A DNA stretch of 23,033 nucleotides from an uncultured Paraprevotella sp. (GTDB taxonomy: Bacteria > Bacteroidota > Bacteroidia > Bacteroidales > Bacteroidaceae). The notes below the pieces were generated by a model. It made no database searches. It worked only from the letters and a program-made list of their open reading frames with translations, and was not told the origin of the DNA. This document shows, piece by piece, positions 1 through 7,965 of this stretch (its first letter is position 1; the number at the start of each line of letters is the position of its first letter). The stretch spans positions 1 to 23,033 of the forward strand of contig CAAFWT010000076.1 of assembly GCA_900766785.1 (NCBI GenBank), written 5' to 3'. The position numbers were made by a program, and so were the translations under genes.

Positions 1-270
1 AAGGCCTGTACGGTAGTGACCGGAACAGAATGGTTGCTGATGAACACGGGCAACGCCACACTTCGTGTCGACAGCATTAAACCCTCATGTGAATGTTTAG
101 AGGTGACGAGTAAGGAAATGACAGCCAGAAGTGGCGAATACTTCCCAGTGCAGGTATTTATTCATCCCGAAGAAATGGACACGGGGACCTTTGTGCGTGA
201 GGTGGAGGTATATGGAAATTTCCAATCCTCTCCTTTGGTTCTTACTATCAAGGGGAAGATTGTGAATTAG
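1..270 (+). CDS. DUF1573 domain protein, 3' end only
   Basis: The reading frame is open from the first base, so the gene starts left of the window and only the last 89 residues are present. They match the DUF1573 pattern: a NTGNATLRV strand, then VDSIKPSCECLEV (the family's S-C-x-C region), a SGEYFPVQV strand, a TGTFVREVEVYGN strand and a final LTIKGKIVN. This is an Ig-like (ASH/MSP-type) beta-sandwich found in exported Bacteroidetes proteins. Its biochemical role is not established. A GTG at position 16 is in frame but lies inside the domain, so I do not take it as the start. DUF1573 genes often sit next to 6-bladed beta-propeller lipoproteins, as here. Family assignment is fairly sure; function is unknown. 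Confidence 0.8.
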   Translation, partial: KACTVVTGTEWLLMNTGNATLRVDSIKPSCECLEVTSKEMTARSGEYFPVQVFIHPEEMDTGTFVREVEVYGNFQSSPLVLTIKGKIVN

Positions 271-483
271 GATTCATAGGGCGTCGATTTGAAGGAGAGA
301 TGGATTTTGATTTTGGGAATAAGACAGAAAATTCTTCAATGGGTTATGATTATTCAAGGCATGTTTCTTCTATTTAAGGAGCATATTGATGAATTTTGCT
401 CTGTCAATCACATGAACAACTGAATACGAAGGTAATAAGATTCGATTAAAGAAACAACTAACGCACATACAAACCTACAAGAC

Positions 484-1557
484 ATGATATATATCGTATA
501 TGTGGTAGTCCTCCTGCTCACCTTCTGCTCGTGCCACCAAGAGGGCGGGCAGGAAGGCCTTGAGTTTGACTGTACGACATCGAATGTGGATGACTGGGGA
601 AAGCATATCAACATAGAGGAATGTCTTCCTTTGGAGTATCCTGATTCTCTCGGACTGGGAGATGCTTACAAATGCGTTTTCGGCGGTGGTCGGATGGTGT
701 ATTGGGATTATAGAAGGAAAGAACTCTATTCTTATTCAACGGACGGAAGGTTTCTTGGCAAGATAGGCTCCGAGGGGCGTTCCAAGTCGGAATACATAGG
801 TATAAAGGATATCTTTCTGGACAAGGATGGAGAACGGCTTTATGTGCTGGATGAGCTTGGGATTCTATCCTATGACATGAAGACGGGCGAATTCGTCAGC
901 AGGGAAAAGCCCGAGTTGCCGGATTTCTACGATTATTGTAAATTTGCTGTTCTGAATCCCGGACATTATCTCTTGTTCAATCCTCAGCCGCATGGATTGG
1001 GCACGATAATAGACTATCATGACGGTGAATGGAAAGACTTACGTAAGGCAGGCTTCTGTCAACATGTCTGTGAACGATTCTATTACTCGAGCAATCAGTT
1101 GCGCGTGATTTCTGATTATGGCGATTTCTTCATTGATACCTATCAGGATGGTGGACTGTCGAGAGCCGTGACCTTCAAGTTTTCCAATCCTTTGCCGGAT
1201 GAGAAGAAACCAAGAAGTTTCAGAGAGTTGGTGAAGGTATCTAACGAGGGCAATTGGTTCAAGCGCATTCGTGATGCCTGTGAGACGAAGCGCAAGGTAT
1301 TTGCATTTATCGAAGGCCCAAATCAGGAATACTATTGGGTGTTTGGAGACAAGAAGACAGGAAAGGCGCTCTTTGGCCTCATGAATTTTGATGATGGCTT
1401 GCAGGTAGTGGGAGGTGATGAAGACTGCTTCTATGGCATACTCTACCCGGAAATGGTGTCGGACAAATCGTATTTGAAAGATTGGGTGAAAGCGTCTCAC
1501 TCAGAAGAGGAACCCCAGCCCATGCTTGTTAAATTCCGTGTGAGAGATGAAGATTAG
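484..1557 (+). CDS. 6-bladed beta-propeller lipoprotein
   Basis: The product is 357 residues. A short hydrophobic N-terminus (residues 1-14) runs into a Cys-Ser-Cys at 15-17, and Cys17 is the likely lipid-attachment site, so a lipoprotein is predicted. The n-region has no Lys or Arg, which is odd for a signal peptide. The frame closes at 436-438 and no upstream in-frame ATG exists, so the start is probably right. The body resembles the Bacteroidetes 6-bladed beta-propeller (BF3164-like) family: repeated short strands with Gly, Tyr and Trp, for example YSYSTDGRFLGKIGSEGRSKSEY near residue 80, and an acidic FLDKDGERLYVLDEL blade near residue 115. It probably faces the cell surface or periplasm. 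The ligand is unknown. The 213-base gap before it holds no exact TAnnTTTG match. Confidence 0.75.
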   Translation: MIYIVYVVVLLLTFCSCHQEGGQEGLEFDCTTSNVDDWGKHINIEECLPLEYPDSLGLGDAYKCVFGGGRMVYWDYRRKELYSYSTDGRFLGKIGSEGRSKSEYIGIKDIFLDKDGERLYVLDELGILSYDMKTGEFVSREKPELPDFYDYCKFAVLNPGHYLLFNPQPHGLGTIIDYHDGEWKDLRKAGFCQHVCERFYYSSNQLRVISDYGDFFIDTYQDGGLSRAVTFKFSNPLPDEKKPRSFRELVKVSNEGNWFKRIRDACETKRKVFAFIEGPNQEYYWVFGDKKTGKALFGLMNFDDGLQVVGGDEDCFYGILYPEMVSDKSYLKDWVKASHSEEEPQPMLVKFRVRDED

Positions 1558-1587
1558 TTGCGTAATGAAGAAAAGTGGATAACTTTG
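1557..1587 (+). promoter_or_regulatory. Putative Bacteroidetes promoter P1 of the S26/RND operon
   Basis: TAACTTTG at 1580-1587 fits the Bacteroidetes -7 consensus TAnnTTTG exactly. A GTTG at 1557-1560 lies 19 bases upstream, where the -33 element (TTTG/TTG) is expected. The start of transcription would fall near 1594, giving a leader of about 80 bases to the signal peptidase start. Confidence 0.45.
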
Positions 1588-1622
1588 TTTCAATAACCAA
1601 ACAAGAATAAATAGGGCTGAAT

Positions 1623-1654
1623 CTTGGCCACGTGGCTTGAAAAGGGTAATTTTG
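1623..1654 (+). promoter_or_regulatory. Putative second promoter P2 of the S26/RND operon
   Basis: TAATTTTG at 1647-1654 is an exact TAnnTTTG match with CTTG at 1623-1626, 20 bases upstream. Transcription would begin near 1661, only about 13 bases before the TTG start proposed for the signal peptidase. With P1 this suggests tandem promoters. It is read from motif and spacing only. Confidence 0.4.
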
Positions 1655-1673
1655 TATCAAACGAAAACTATAC

Positions 1674-2327
1674 TTGCGAACTATATATAATAAGGTGAAG
1701 AAAACACCCGTATCTGGAGTGATTCATTCCATGTGGACATGGATGTGTCAGAGCCTGTCTTCGGCAGGTGTAAGCACAATGCTGAAGGTTGTGTTGTGTG
1801 TCCTGGCAATCGTGTTGATACGGGTGTTTGTGGCAGAGTTTTATCTAGTAGATACGCCCAGCATGATGCCTACCATACAGCCAACAGAAGTATTTCTGGT
1901 GGACAAGTGCAGTGGAGGGACAGTGCTCCCACGTCGCTTTGCCGACATTCCTGTGGTGAATGTGTTTACTTGGGTCAAGCCTCTCAGGGAGCGTGACTCA
2001 AAGAGAGACTGGGGGATGCATCATAGCTGTGGACCTCGGTCTTATAAGCCTGGTGACATTATCCTGTTTCAGATGCAAGATGATGGTGGTGACATACTCA
2101 TAAAACGTGTGCATCATGTGGTGCAGGATATCCATGAGACTTATTATTATGTGCTGGGTGACAATCGGGGGAATTCCACTGACAGCCGTTCCTTTGGCTT
2201 GGTGCCAGAACATCGTGTGGTGGGACGTGCCCTGTTGGTCGTATTCTCCTGGGACTGTCAGGAACGCTTCTTCCGAAAATTCCGGTGGAAGAGATTATTT
2301 AAAAACTTAACTACGCCAATGAAATGA
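1674..2327 (+). CDS. S26 family signal peptidase I
   Basis: The product is a membrane-anchored serine protease that removes signal peptides on the outer side of the inner membrane. One N-terminal membrane helix spans about residues 37-58. The catalytic Ser63 sits in PSMMPTI, the catalytic Lys144 in ILIKRV, and the box-E motif GDNRGNSTDSRSFG starts at 162, so both residues of the Ser/Lys dyad are present. At 217 residues it is a compact member. The start is uncertain: TTG 1674, GTG 1695 and ATG 1731 are all in frame, and the ATG would leave only a short segment before the membrane helix. Its stop overlaps the next start (ATGA at 2324-2327), so it is translationally coupled to the TolC gene. 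A signal peptidase at the head of an RND operon suggests that it matures a dedicated exported substrate or pump component. That role is inferred. Confidence 0.9.
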   Translation: MRTIYNKVKKTPVSGVIHSMWTWMCQSLSSAGVSTMLKVVLCVLAIVLIRVFVAEFYLVDTPSMMPTIQPTEVFLVDKCSGGTVLPRRFADIPVVNVFTWVKPLRERDSKRDWGMHHSCGPRSYKPGDIILFQMQDDGGDILIKRVHHVVQDIHETYYYVLGDNRGNSTDSRSFGLVPEHRVVGRALLVVFSWDCQERFFRKFRWKRLFKNLTTPMK

Positions 2328-3817
2328 GAACAGGAACAGTTTTGCATAGGTTTACTTCCGTGGGAATATGGCTGCTGGGTGCATGCTTGCCTGTGGAAGG
2401 ATATGCACAGGAGTTTTCCTTGCATGATGCCATTCTGATAGCACAGGAGAATTCCCTGGATGCCAAGGTGGCGAAATTCTCTTTTCTTGCCAGCTACTGG
2501 ACGTATCGTTCGTTCAAGGCTGAACTGCTCCCATCGGTCAATCTGAGCGGAGGGCTGATGAACTTCAACCGCTCGCTGGTGGAGACACGTAACTATGAAG
2601 ACGGACGTCTGGCCTATGTGAGCAACAACACTTTGAGCAATAGTCTTACACTCTCGGTGGACCAGCAGATAGCTGCCACAGGCGGCAGAGTCTCCCTGCA
2701 GTCTTATCTCTATCGACTTGACCAATTCTCTTACAAGGAGCATACCTATAATTCCCAGCCATTACGCATCAGTTACACTCAGCCTCTGCGCTCTTTCAAT
2801 AGCCTGAAATGGGAGAAGAAGACAGCGCCCCTGGAATATGAGATAGCACAGAAATCCTACCTGGCTGCCATGCAGGAGATAGCCATCAAGGTGACATCGC
2901 TCTTCTTCAATGTACTCTCCGCACAGTCGGTATACCGGCAGAGCCAGGACACTCAGACCGAACGTGAGAGACTGTACGTACTGGCACAGAAACGTCTGGA
3001 ACTGGGTACCACCACCAAGAGCGAGGTGCTGCAGATGGAACTCTCACTACTCAATGCCAGAGTGTCGGCAGGCAGGGAACGCATCACGTTGGATGATGCC
3101 ATGTACAACCTCTTCTCGTATCTGCGTGTCACGGACTATGAGAATGCTTGCCTGATACCCCCAAGCAATATTCCCGACCTGGTGGTGGATGTAAACGATG
3201 TGCTACAAAAGGCCATCAACAACTCCTCCCATACACGTGAGCAACGCCTGAACATGCTCAAAGCCAGCAAGAATCTGGCACAAGCCAAGTCCAGCAGGGG
3301 GCTGCAGGTGACACTAAGCGGAGAATTGGGCTTCATGCAGAGTGACAAGGACTTCCTGGGAGCATATAGCCACCTGCGCGACAACGAGGTGGTGGGGCTC
3401 ACCTTGCGACTGCCCATCTTCGACTGGGGATTGGGTAAGGGACGAGTGCGCATGGCCCAGGCACAGATGGAGGTGGTGAAGACCCAACAGGAGTTGGCTC
3501 ATCAGGACTATGTGCAGGAGCTGCGCAAGAAGGTGATGCAGTTCAACGCACAACCTGTCCAGTGCCAGGATGCCCAGCGTGCACAAGAGATTGCCGAAGA
3601 GAGATATGACATCATGCGCAAACGCTATGAGACAGGTATGGTCACCGTGACCGACCTCAACACGGCTCAGAACGAGATGACTTCGGCACGCTCCCAATAC
3701 ATCTATCAGTTGAAGAGCTTCTGGACCGACTATTTTGGACTGCAGAAGGCCACGCTCTACGACTGGAGAAACAACAGGGATGTGATGGTGGACATAGACA
3801 ATATCATAAAGGAATAA
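2324..3817 (+). CDS. TolC family outer membrane efflux protein
   Basis: This 497-residue protein starts with a signal peptide (about residues 1-28, likely cleaved after the Ala of GYAQ). The mature part carries the two-fold OEP repeat: an opening FSLHDAILIAQENSLDAKVAKF helix, beta-strand segments such as SVNLSGGLMNFNRS, and long helices (EIAIKVTSLFFNVLSAQSVYRQ and the second-half VQELRKKVMQFNAQP). YETGMVTVTDLNTAQNEMTSAR near the C-terminus is the typical family ending. It should trimerise into the outer membrane channel of a tripartite pump. It overlaps the signal peptidase gene by four bases and lies four bases before the adaptor gene, so it belongs to the RND operon. Confidence 0.92.
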   Translation: MRTGTVLHRFTSVGIWLLGACLPVEGYAQEFSLHDAILIAQENSLDAKVAKFSFLASYWTYRSFKAELLPSVNLSGGLMNFNRSLVETRNYEDGRLAYVSNNTLSNSLTLSVDQQIAATGGRVSLQSYLYRLDQFSYKEHTYNSQPLRISYTQPLRSFNSLKWEKKTAPLEYEIAQKSYLAAMQEIAIKVTSLFFNVLSAQSVYRQSQDTQTERERLYVLAQKRLELGTTTKSEVLQMELSLLNARVSAGRERITLDDAMYNLFSYLRVTDYENACLIPPSNIPDLVVDVNDVLQKAINNSSHTREQRLNMLKASKNLAQAKSSRGLQVTLSGELGFMQSDKDFLGAYSHLRDNEVVGLTLRLPIFDWGLGKGRVRMAQAQMEVVKTQQELAHQDYVQELRKKVMQFNAQPVQCQDAQRAQEIAEERYDIMRKRYETGMVTVTDLNTAQNEMTSARSQYIYQLKSFWTDYFGLQKATLYDWRNNRDVMVDIDNIIKE

Positions 3818-3821
3818 GGTA

Positions 3822-4907
3822 ATGAGGATGACAAAGACAAACCGATACCTCCTGGTGCTGACTGCCTTGCTGCTGGTGGCCTGCCATTCCGGGAAAGAGA
3901 ATGAGGATGTACAGCAGAATATGGAGATGCACCAGCAAGAGGATGTGGAGGCATATGTGGATACGATGGTACTTCACCAGACACAGTTCAACAAGCAGAT
4001 AGTGTGCAACGGCAAACTGGCAGCCAAAGCCAAGAGCGAACTCAACTTCAACATCCAAGGAGTGATAGATGACGTGATGGTGAAGGAAGGGCAACGAGTG
4101 GACAAGGGAACCCTGATAGCCACATTGGACAAGAGCGAAAAACGCAGGGAACTGGAGAAAGCCGAACACGAACTGGAACGTGCTAAAGTGGAACTGACAG
4201 ACAAACTCCTGGGATTGGGATATGAGGACTGGGAGAAGGTGCCTGCCGATGTGATGAAAAGAGCCGAAGTGATGTCGGGATATTACTCTGCCAAGTACCA
4301 GGTGCAGACTGCCAGAATCACTCTGGAGGAATGCAATCTGTATGCTCCTTTCAGAGGACGTATTGCCAACCTGTCTGCCAAAAAGTTTCAGCGCAACGAG
4401 AAGGTGTGCACGCTGATTGATGATGCGGCGTTTGAGGTGGAGTTCCGTATCCTGGAGGCAGAACTGCCCCATGCCGGCATAGGACAGAAGGTGAGTGTAA
4501 GCCCGTTTGTGCAGGACAGCCTTTCCTATGAGGGTCAGGTGTCGGAGATCAATCCCTTGGTAGATGAGAAGGGACTGGTGAAGGTGAAAGCCCGTTTGGC
4601 ACGTGCAAACGATATGTTGGTGGACGGCATGAACGTGCGCGTGGTCATGGAGGAGAAGATGCAGGATATGTTTGTCGTCCCCAAGGATGCCGTGGTGGAG
4701 CGTGACGGATATCATGTAATCTTCTTGCTGAAGGAGAACAGAGCTGTATGGACATACGCGGATGTGGTACACTCCAACATAGACTCCTATGCCATTACAG
4801 GATGCCAGCGCAAGGAGACCGTCATACGAGAGGGAGATGTGGTCATCACTTCCGGCAACCAGAACCTTGCCGATGGCACGATAGTGAGAACGGATGCATC
4901 TAAATAA
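3822..4907 (+). CDS. RND efflux periplasmic adaptor (membrane fusion lipoprotein)
   Basis: The product is 361 residues. A basic, hydrophobic N-terminus ends in LLLVAC with the lipid Cys at 21, so the adaptor is anchored to the inner membrane. Domains in order: a barrel-sandwich (lipoyl-like) half around AKSELNFNIQGVIDDVMVKEGQRVDKGTLI (about residues 68-98), a short alpha-helical hairpin of KAEHELERAKVEL type (about 100-165), the returning lipoyl half YAPFRGRIANL, a beta-barrel, and a membrane-proximal domain (FVVPKDAVVERDGYHVIFLLKENRAV). This fits the HlyD/AcrA family that bridges an RND permease and TolC. The helical hairpin is shorter than in E. coli AcrA. The 3' end overlaps the first possible start of the permease gene. 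Confidence 0.9.
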   Translation: MRMTKTNRYLLVLTALLLVACHSGKENEDVQQNMEMHQQEDVEAYVDTMVLHQTQFNKQIVCNGKLAAKAKSELNFNIQGVIDDVMVKEGQRVDKGTLIATLDKSEKRRELEKAEHELERAKVELTDKLLGLGYEDWEKVPADVMKRAEVMSGYYSAKYQVQTARITLEECNLYAPFRGRIANLSAKKFQRNEKVCTLIDDAAFEVEFRILEAELPHAGIGQKVSVSPFVQDSLSYEGQVSEINPLVDEKGLVKVKARLARANDMLVDGMNVRVVMEEKMQDMFVVPKDAVVERDGYHVIFLLKENRAVWTYADVVHSNIDSYAITGCQRKETVIREGDVVITSGNQNLADGTIVRTDASK

Positions 4908-4914
4908 TGCCGGT

Positions 4915-7900
4915 ATGAACAAGACTATCCTGCTCAGACCCATTGCTGTGACCATGTGCATAATAGCCCTGTCGGTCATGGGGGTACTTGCTTTGCGACT
5001 CATACCGGTGTCTCTGATGCCTGATATCGACATCCCACAGATTACCGTCCAGGTGAGTATGCCTGGCTATTCGGCTCAGGAGATAGAACGTACTGTGGTG
5101 AATCCGCTTCGTGGCCGGCTGATGCAGATGGCCGGTCTTACCGATATACGTTCCGAAGCCCGCATGGATGCAGGAAGCGTGAAGATGACCTTTGATGCAG
5201 GAAGCAACATCAATCTTCTATTTATTGAGGTCAATGAGAAGGTAGACAGAGCCATGAACCAGATGCCTCGTGACATGGAGCGCCCCAAGGTGATGAAGGC
5301 AAGTGCCATGGACATCCCTGCCTTCTTCCTGGATATGACACCACGTAATCCTGCACGTTTTGCCCAGATGTCCAAGTTTGCAAGGAATGTGGTGGTGAAG
5401 CGTATTGAGCAGCTGCCACAGACTGCTATGGTGGATGTGAGCGGGACGGTAGGCACGGAGATTGAGTGTGTGCCCGATGCAGAGAAACTGCGTGCGATGG
5501 GCTTGGGCATGAATGATATAGAAGGAGCCATCAAGCAGAACAACATCACCCTGGAGGCATTGAGTGTGGTGAATGGTATCTATCGTTACAACATACACTT
5601 CGATTCACAACTGCTTACCAAACAGGATATAGCAGATATCTACATCAATCACGAAGGACGGCTGGTACAGTTGAAGGACGTCTGTACTCTGCAGGAACGG
5701 TCTGCCAGCCGGAACGGTCTGGTGAGACACAACGGAAGCATGGGTGTGACCATGGCGGTCATCAAGCAGACCGATGCCCGCATGGAAGACTTGCAACAGA
5801 GCATGCAGGAACTGCTGGACGACCTCAGAAAGGAATTTCCGGATATCAACTTCGAACTCACGCGTGACCAGACATCGCTCCTGCATTATACCATAGAGAA
5901 CCTGAAGGGTAACCTGGCCATGGGAGCCTTGATGGCTTGCCTGGTGCTTCTGCTCTTCATGAGACGATGGCGACTTTCGCTGCTTGTGGTCCTGAGTATT
6001 CCTCTGTCACTCATCATCACCATCCTGTGTTTCTATCTGCTTGGCATCTCCATGAACATCATCTCCTTGTCGGGCTTGATATTGGGCGTGGGTATGATGG
6101 TGGACAATGCCATTATAGTGGTGGACAACATCTCCGACACCTCTTCCGTGCATGGAGAATCGCTGGAACGAAAAGCCTTGTGGGAACGTGTGGCGCTGCG
6201 AACACGCGAGGTATTCACCCCCATGCTTTCCTCTGTTCTCACCACCTGTTCGGTGTTCCTGCCCCTGATATTCCTGAGCGGCACAGCCGGAGCCTTGTTC
6301 TATGATCAGGCCATGGCTGTCACCACGGCTTTGTTTGCTTCGCTGATAGTGGCCACAGTGGTGGTGCCTGTATATTATGTGGTGCTATACCGGCGTCATG
6401 AGTCGCGCCTGCCAGTCTCTTCTGCATCCCGTTTCGTGTGGGGTGTGAGCCTGTATGAGCGAGCCATGAACTGGACCCTGCGGCATGCACGTCTCTGTCT
6501 GATATTCTTTGTGGCCTGTATACCTCTGGCTGTAGTGTTGGCATTACGTATCGACAAGGAGCGTATGCCTGCGGTGGCTCAGGACGATGCCCTGCTGACA
6601 ATCAACTGGAACAGTAATATTTCTGCCGAGGAGAATGACCGTCGGGTGGCCTTGCTCGTGCAGTCCCTGGGCGATGATGTGCAATCAACAACCTGTATGG
6701 TGGGTACTCAGGAGTTCCTGTTGGCTCACACCAAGGACATCACGGCCTCTGAGGCTGTCCTGTATCTGAAGTCAGGTGATGCAACCACGATGGAGAAGGT
6801 CAGGAGGGATGTATATGCTTTTATGCAGAAACATTATCCACAGGCATCTGCCGAGTTTGGCGCAGCCAGCAATCTGTATGATTTGATGTTCTCCACCGAT
6901 GAGGCCGACCTGGAGATACACCTGCAGAACCGAGATGGGGAACGTCCTCTTCCCGAGGAATCCCGAATGTTTGTGGATACGTTGTTGTCACATTTCCCTC
7001 ATCTTGACTTGCAACCTGTGGTCACCGAGACCAATCTCAGGTATGTGGCCGATATGGAGAAGATGGCTCTGTACAAGGTGGGTTATGCCGACCTGTATTA
7101 CAAACTACGGAGTCTGGCCAGCCGTAATGCCGTGTTGAATATCAATGAGGGTGCACAGTCTGTGCCTGTGCTGGTGAGTGCCACAGGAGATGCGCCTGTG
7201 AGCATCATGGATGCTGTGGTGACGAATGCCGATGGAACTCCTGTGCCGGTATCTTATCTTGTGAGAGAATCCAGGGGTGAGGATTACAAACGGCTTCAGG
7301 CAGGCAACGGAGGTACGTATTATTCTGTGGCCCTGAATGCCAGTGACCGTGAGGTGGAGCGGGTGATGGAGTTTGTGGACTCCTATACCCATACTCCAGG
7401 AAGTATCTTCTCGGCCAGTTACTCAGGCGGGTATTTCAGCGGACGTCAGTTGGTGGGTGAGCTTGCTGTGGTGTTGGCAGTTGCTCTGGCTCTGCTTTAC
7501 TTCATTTTGGCAGCACAGTTTGAGAGTCTGGTGCAACCCGTTATCATACTTCTTGAGATGGTGATAGACGTCTTCTTTGTATTGTCGGCCCTATGGTTGT
7601 CTGGTGAGACGCTCAATCTGATGTCCATGACGGGTATTGTGGTCATGGCAGGCATTGTCATAAATGACTCCATATTGAAGATTGACACCATCAACCGCAG
7701 TCCTCACCTGAAGTCGTCAGATGCTGCCCATGGACTGTTGAGAGCCATCATGGAGGCCGGTCATCGCCGTCTCCGTCCCATTGTGATGACTTCCCTCACC
7801 ACCATCCTTGCCCTGCTTCCATTTCTGGGAAAGGGCAGCATGGGAGCAGCCATTCAGTATCCCATGTCACTGGCTTTGGTGGTGGGCATGCTGATGGGCA

Positions 7901-7965
7901 CTCTGGTAAGTCTGTTTTTCGTACCGATGTTATATTACGTGATATATAGCCCTCGCAGGAGATGA
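4915..7965 (+). CDS. RND efflux permease, first of two (HAE1/AcrB-like)
   Basis: I choose ATG 4915, which gives the usual N-terminus MNKTILLRPIAVT (1016 residues). ATG 4894 adds seven residues and overlaps the adaptor gene. The protein has the full RND plan: TM1, a porter domain with PGYSAQEIERTVVNPL, TM2-6, a second porter and docking half, and TM7-12. TM4 contains GMMVDNAIIVVDN, with Asp about residue 397 matching AcrB Asp407; the second AcrB Asp is Asn here, as in many HAE1 proteins. TM10 has GIVINDSILKID, with Asn in place of AcrB Lys940. The TM11-region Arg (RRLRPIVMTSLTT) is kept. It should use the proton gradient to export a hydrophobic or amphipathic substrate. The stop overlaps the next start (ATGA at 7962-7965). 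Confidence 0.93.
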   Translation: MNKTILLRPIAVTMCIIALSVMGVLALRLIPVSLMPDIDIPQITVQVSMPGYSAQEIERTVVNPLRGRLMQMAGLTDIRSEARMDAGSVKMTFDAGSNINLLFIEVNEKVDRAMNQMPRDMERPKVMKASAMDIPAFFLDMTPRNPARFAQMSKFARNVVVKRIEQLPQTAMVDVSGTVGTEIECVPDAEKLRAMGLGMNDIEGAIKQNNITLEALSVVNGIYRYNIHFDSQLLTKQDIADIYINHEGRLVQLKDVCTLQERSASRNGLVRHNGSMGVTMAVIKQTDARMEDLQQSMQELLDDLRKEFPDINFELTRDQTSLLHYTIENLKGNLAMGALMACLVLLLFMRRWRLSLLVVLSIPLSLIITILCFYLLGISMNIISLSGLILGVGMMVDNAIIVVDNISDTSSVHGESLERKALWERVALRTREVFTPMLSSVLTTCSVFLPLIFLSGTAGALFYDQAMAVTTALFASLIVATVVVPVYYVVLYRRHESRLPVSSASRFVWGVSLYERAMNWTLRHARLCLIFFVACIPLAVVLALRIDKERMPAVAQDDALLTINWNSNISAEENDRRVALLVQSLGDDVQSTTCMVGTQEFLLAHTKDITASEAVLYLKSGDATTMEKVRRDVYAFMQKHYPQASAEFGAASNLYDLMFSTDEADLEIHLQNRDGERPLPEESRMFVDTLLSHFPHLDLQPVVTETNLRYVADMEKMALYKVGYADLYYKLRSLASRNAVLNINEGAQSVPVLVSATGDAPVSIMDAVVTNADGTPVPVSYLVRESRGEDYKRLQAGNGGTYYSVALNASDREVERVMEFVDSYTHTPGSIFSASYSGGYFSGRQLVGELAVVLAVALALLYFILAAQFESLVQPVIILLEMVIDVFFVLSALWLSGETLNLMSMTGIVVMAGIVINDSILKIDTINRSPHLKSSDAAHGLLRAIMEAGHRRLRPIVMTSLTTILALLPFLGKGSMGAAIQYPMSLALVVGMLMGTLVSLFFVPMLYYVIYSPRRR

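Noticed and set aside
300..377. 25-codon frame with AAGGAG just before its ATG, between the DUF1573 and beta-propeller genes
   Set aside because: The Shine-Dalgarno-like run is only two bases from the ATG, too close, and the peptide has no leader, double-Gly or signal-like feature.
1579..1587. GGATAACTT near P1 as another DnaA-type site
   Set aside because: It shares only the GGATAA core with the DnaA box and is better explained by the -7 element.
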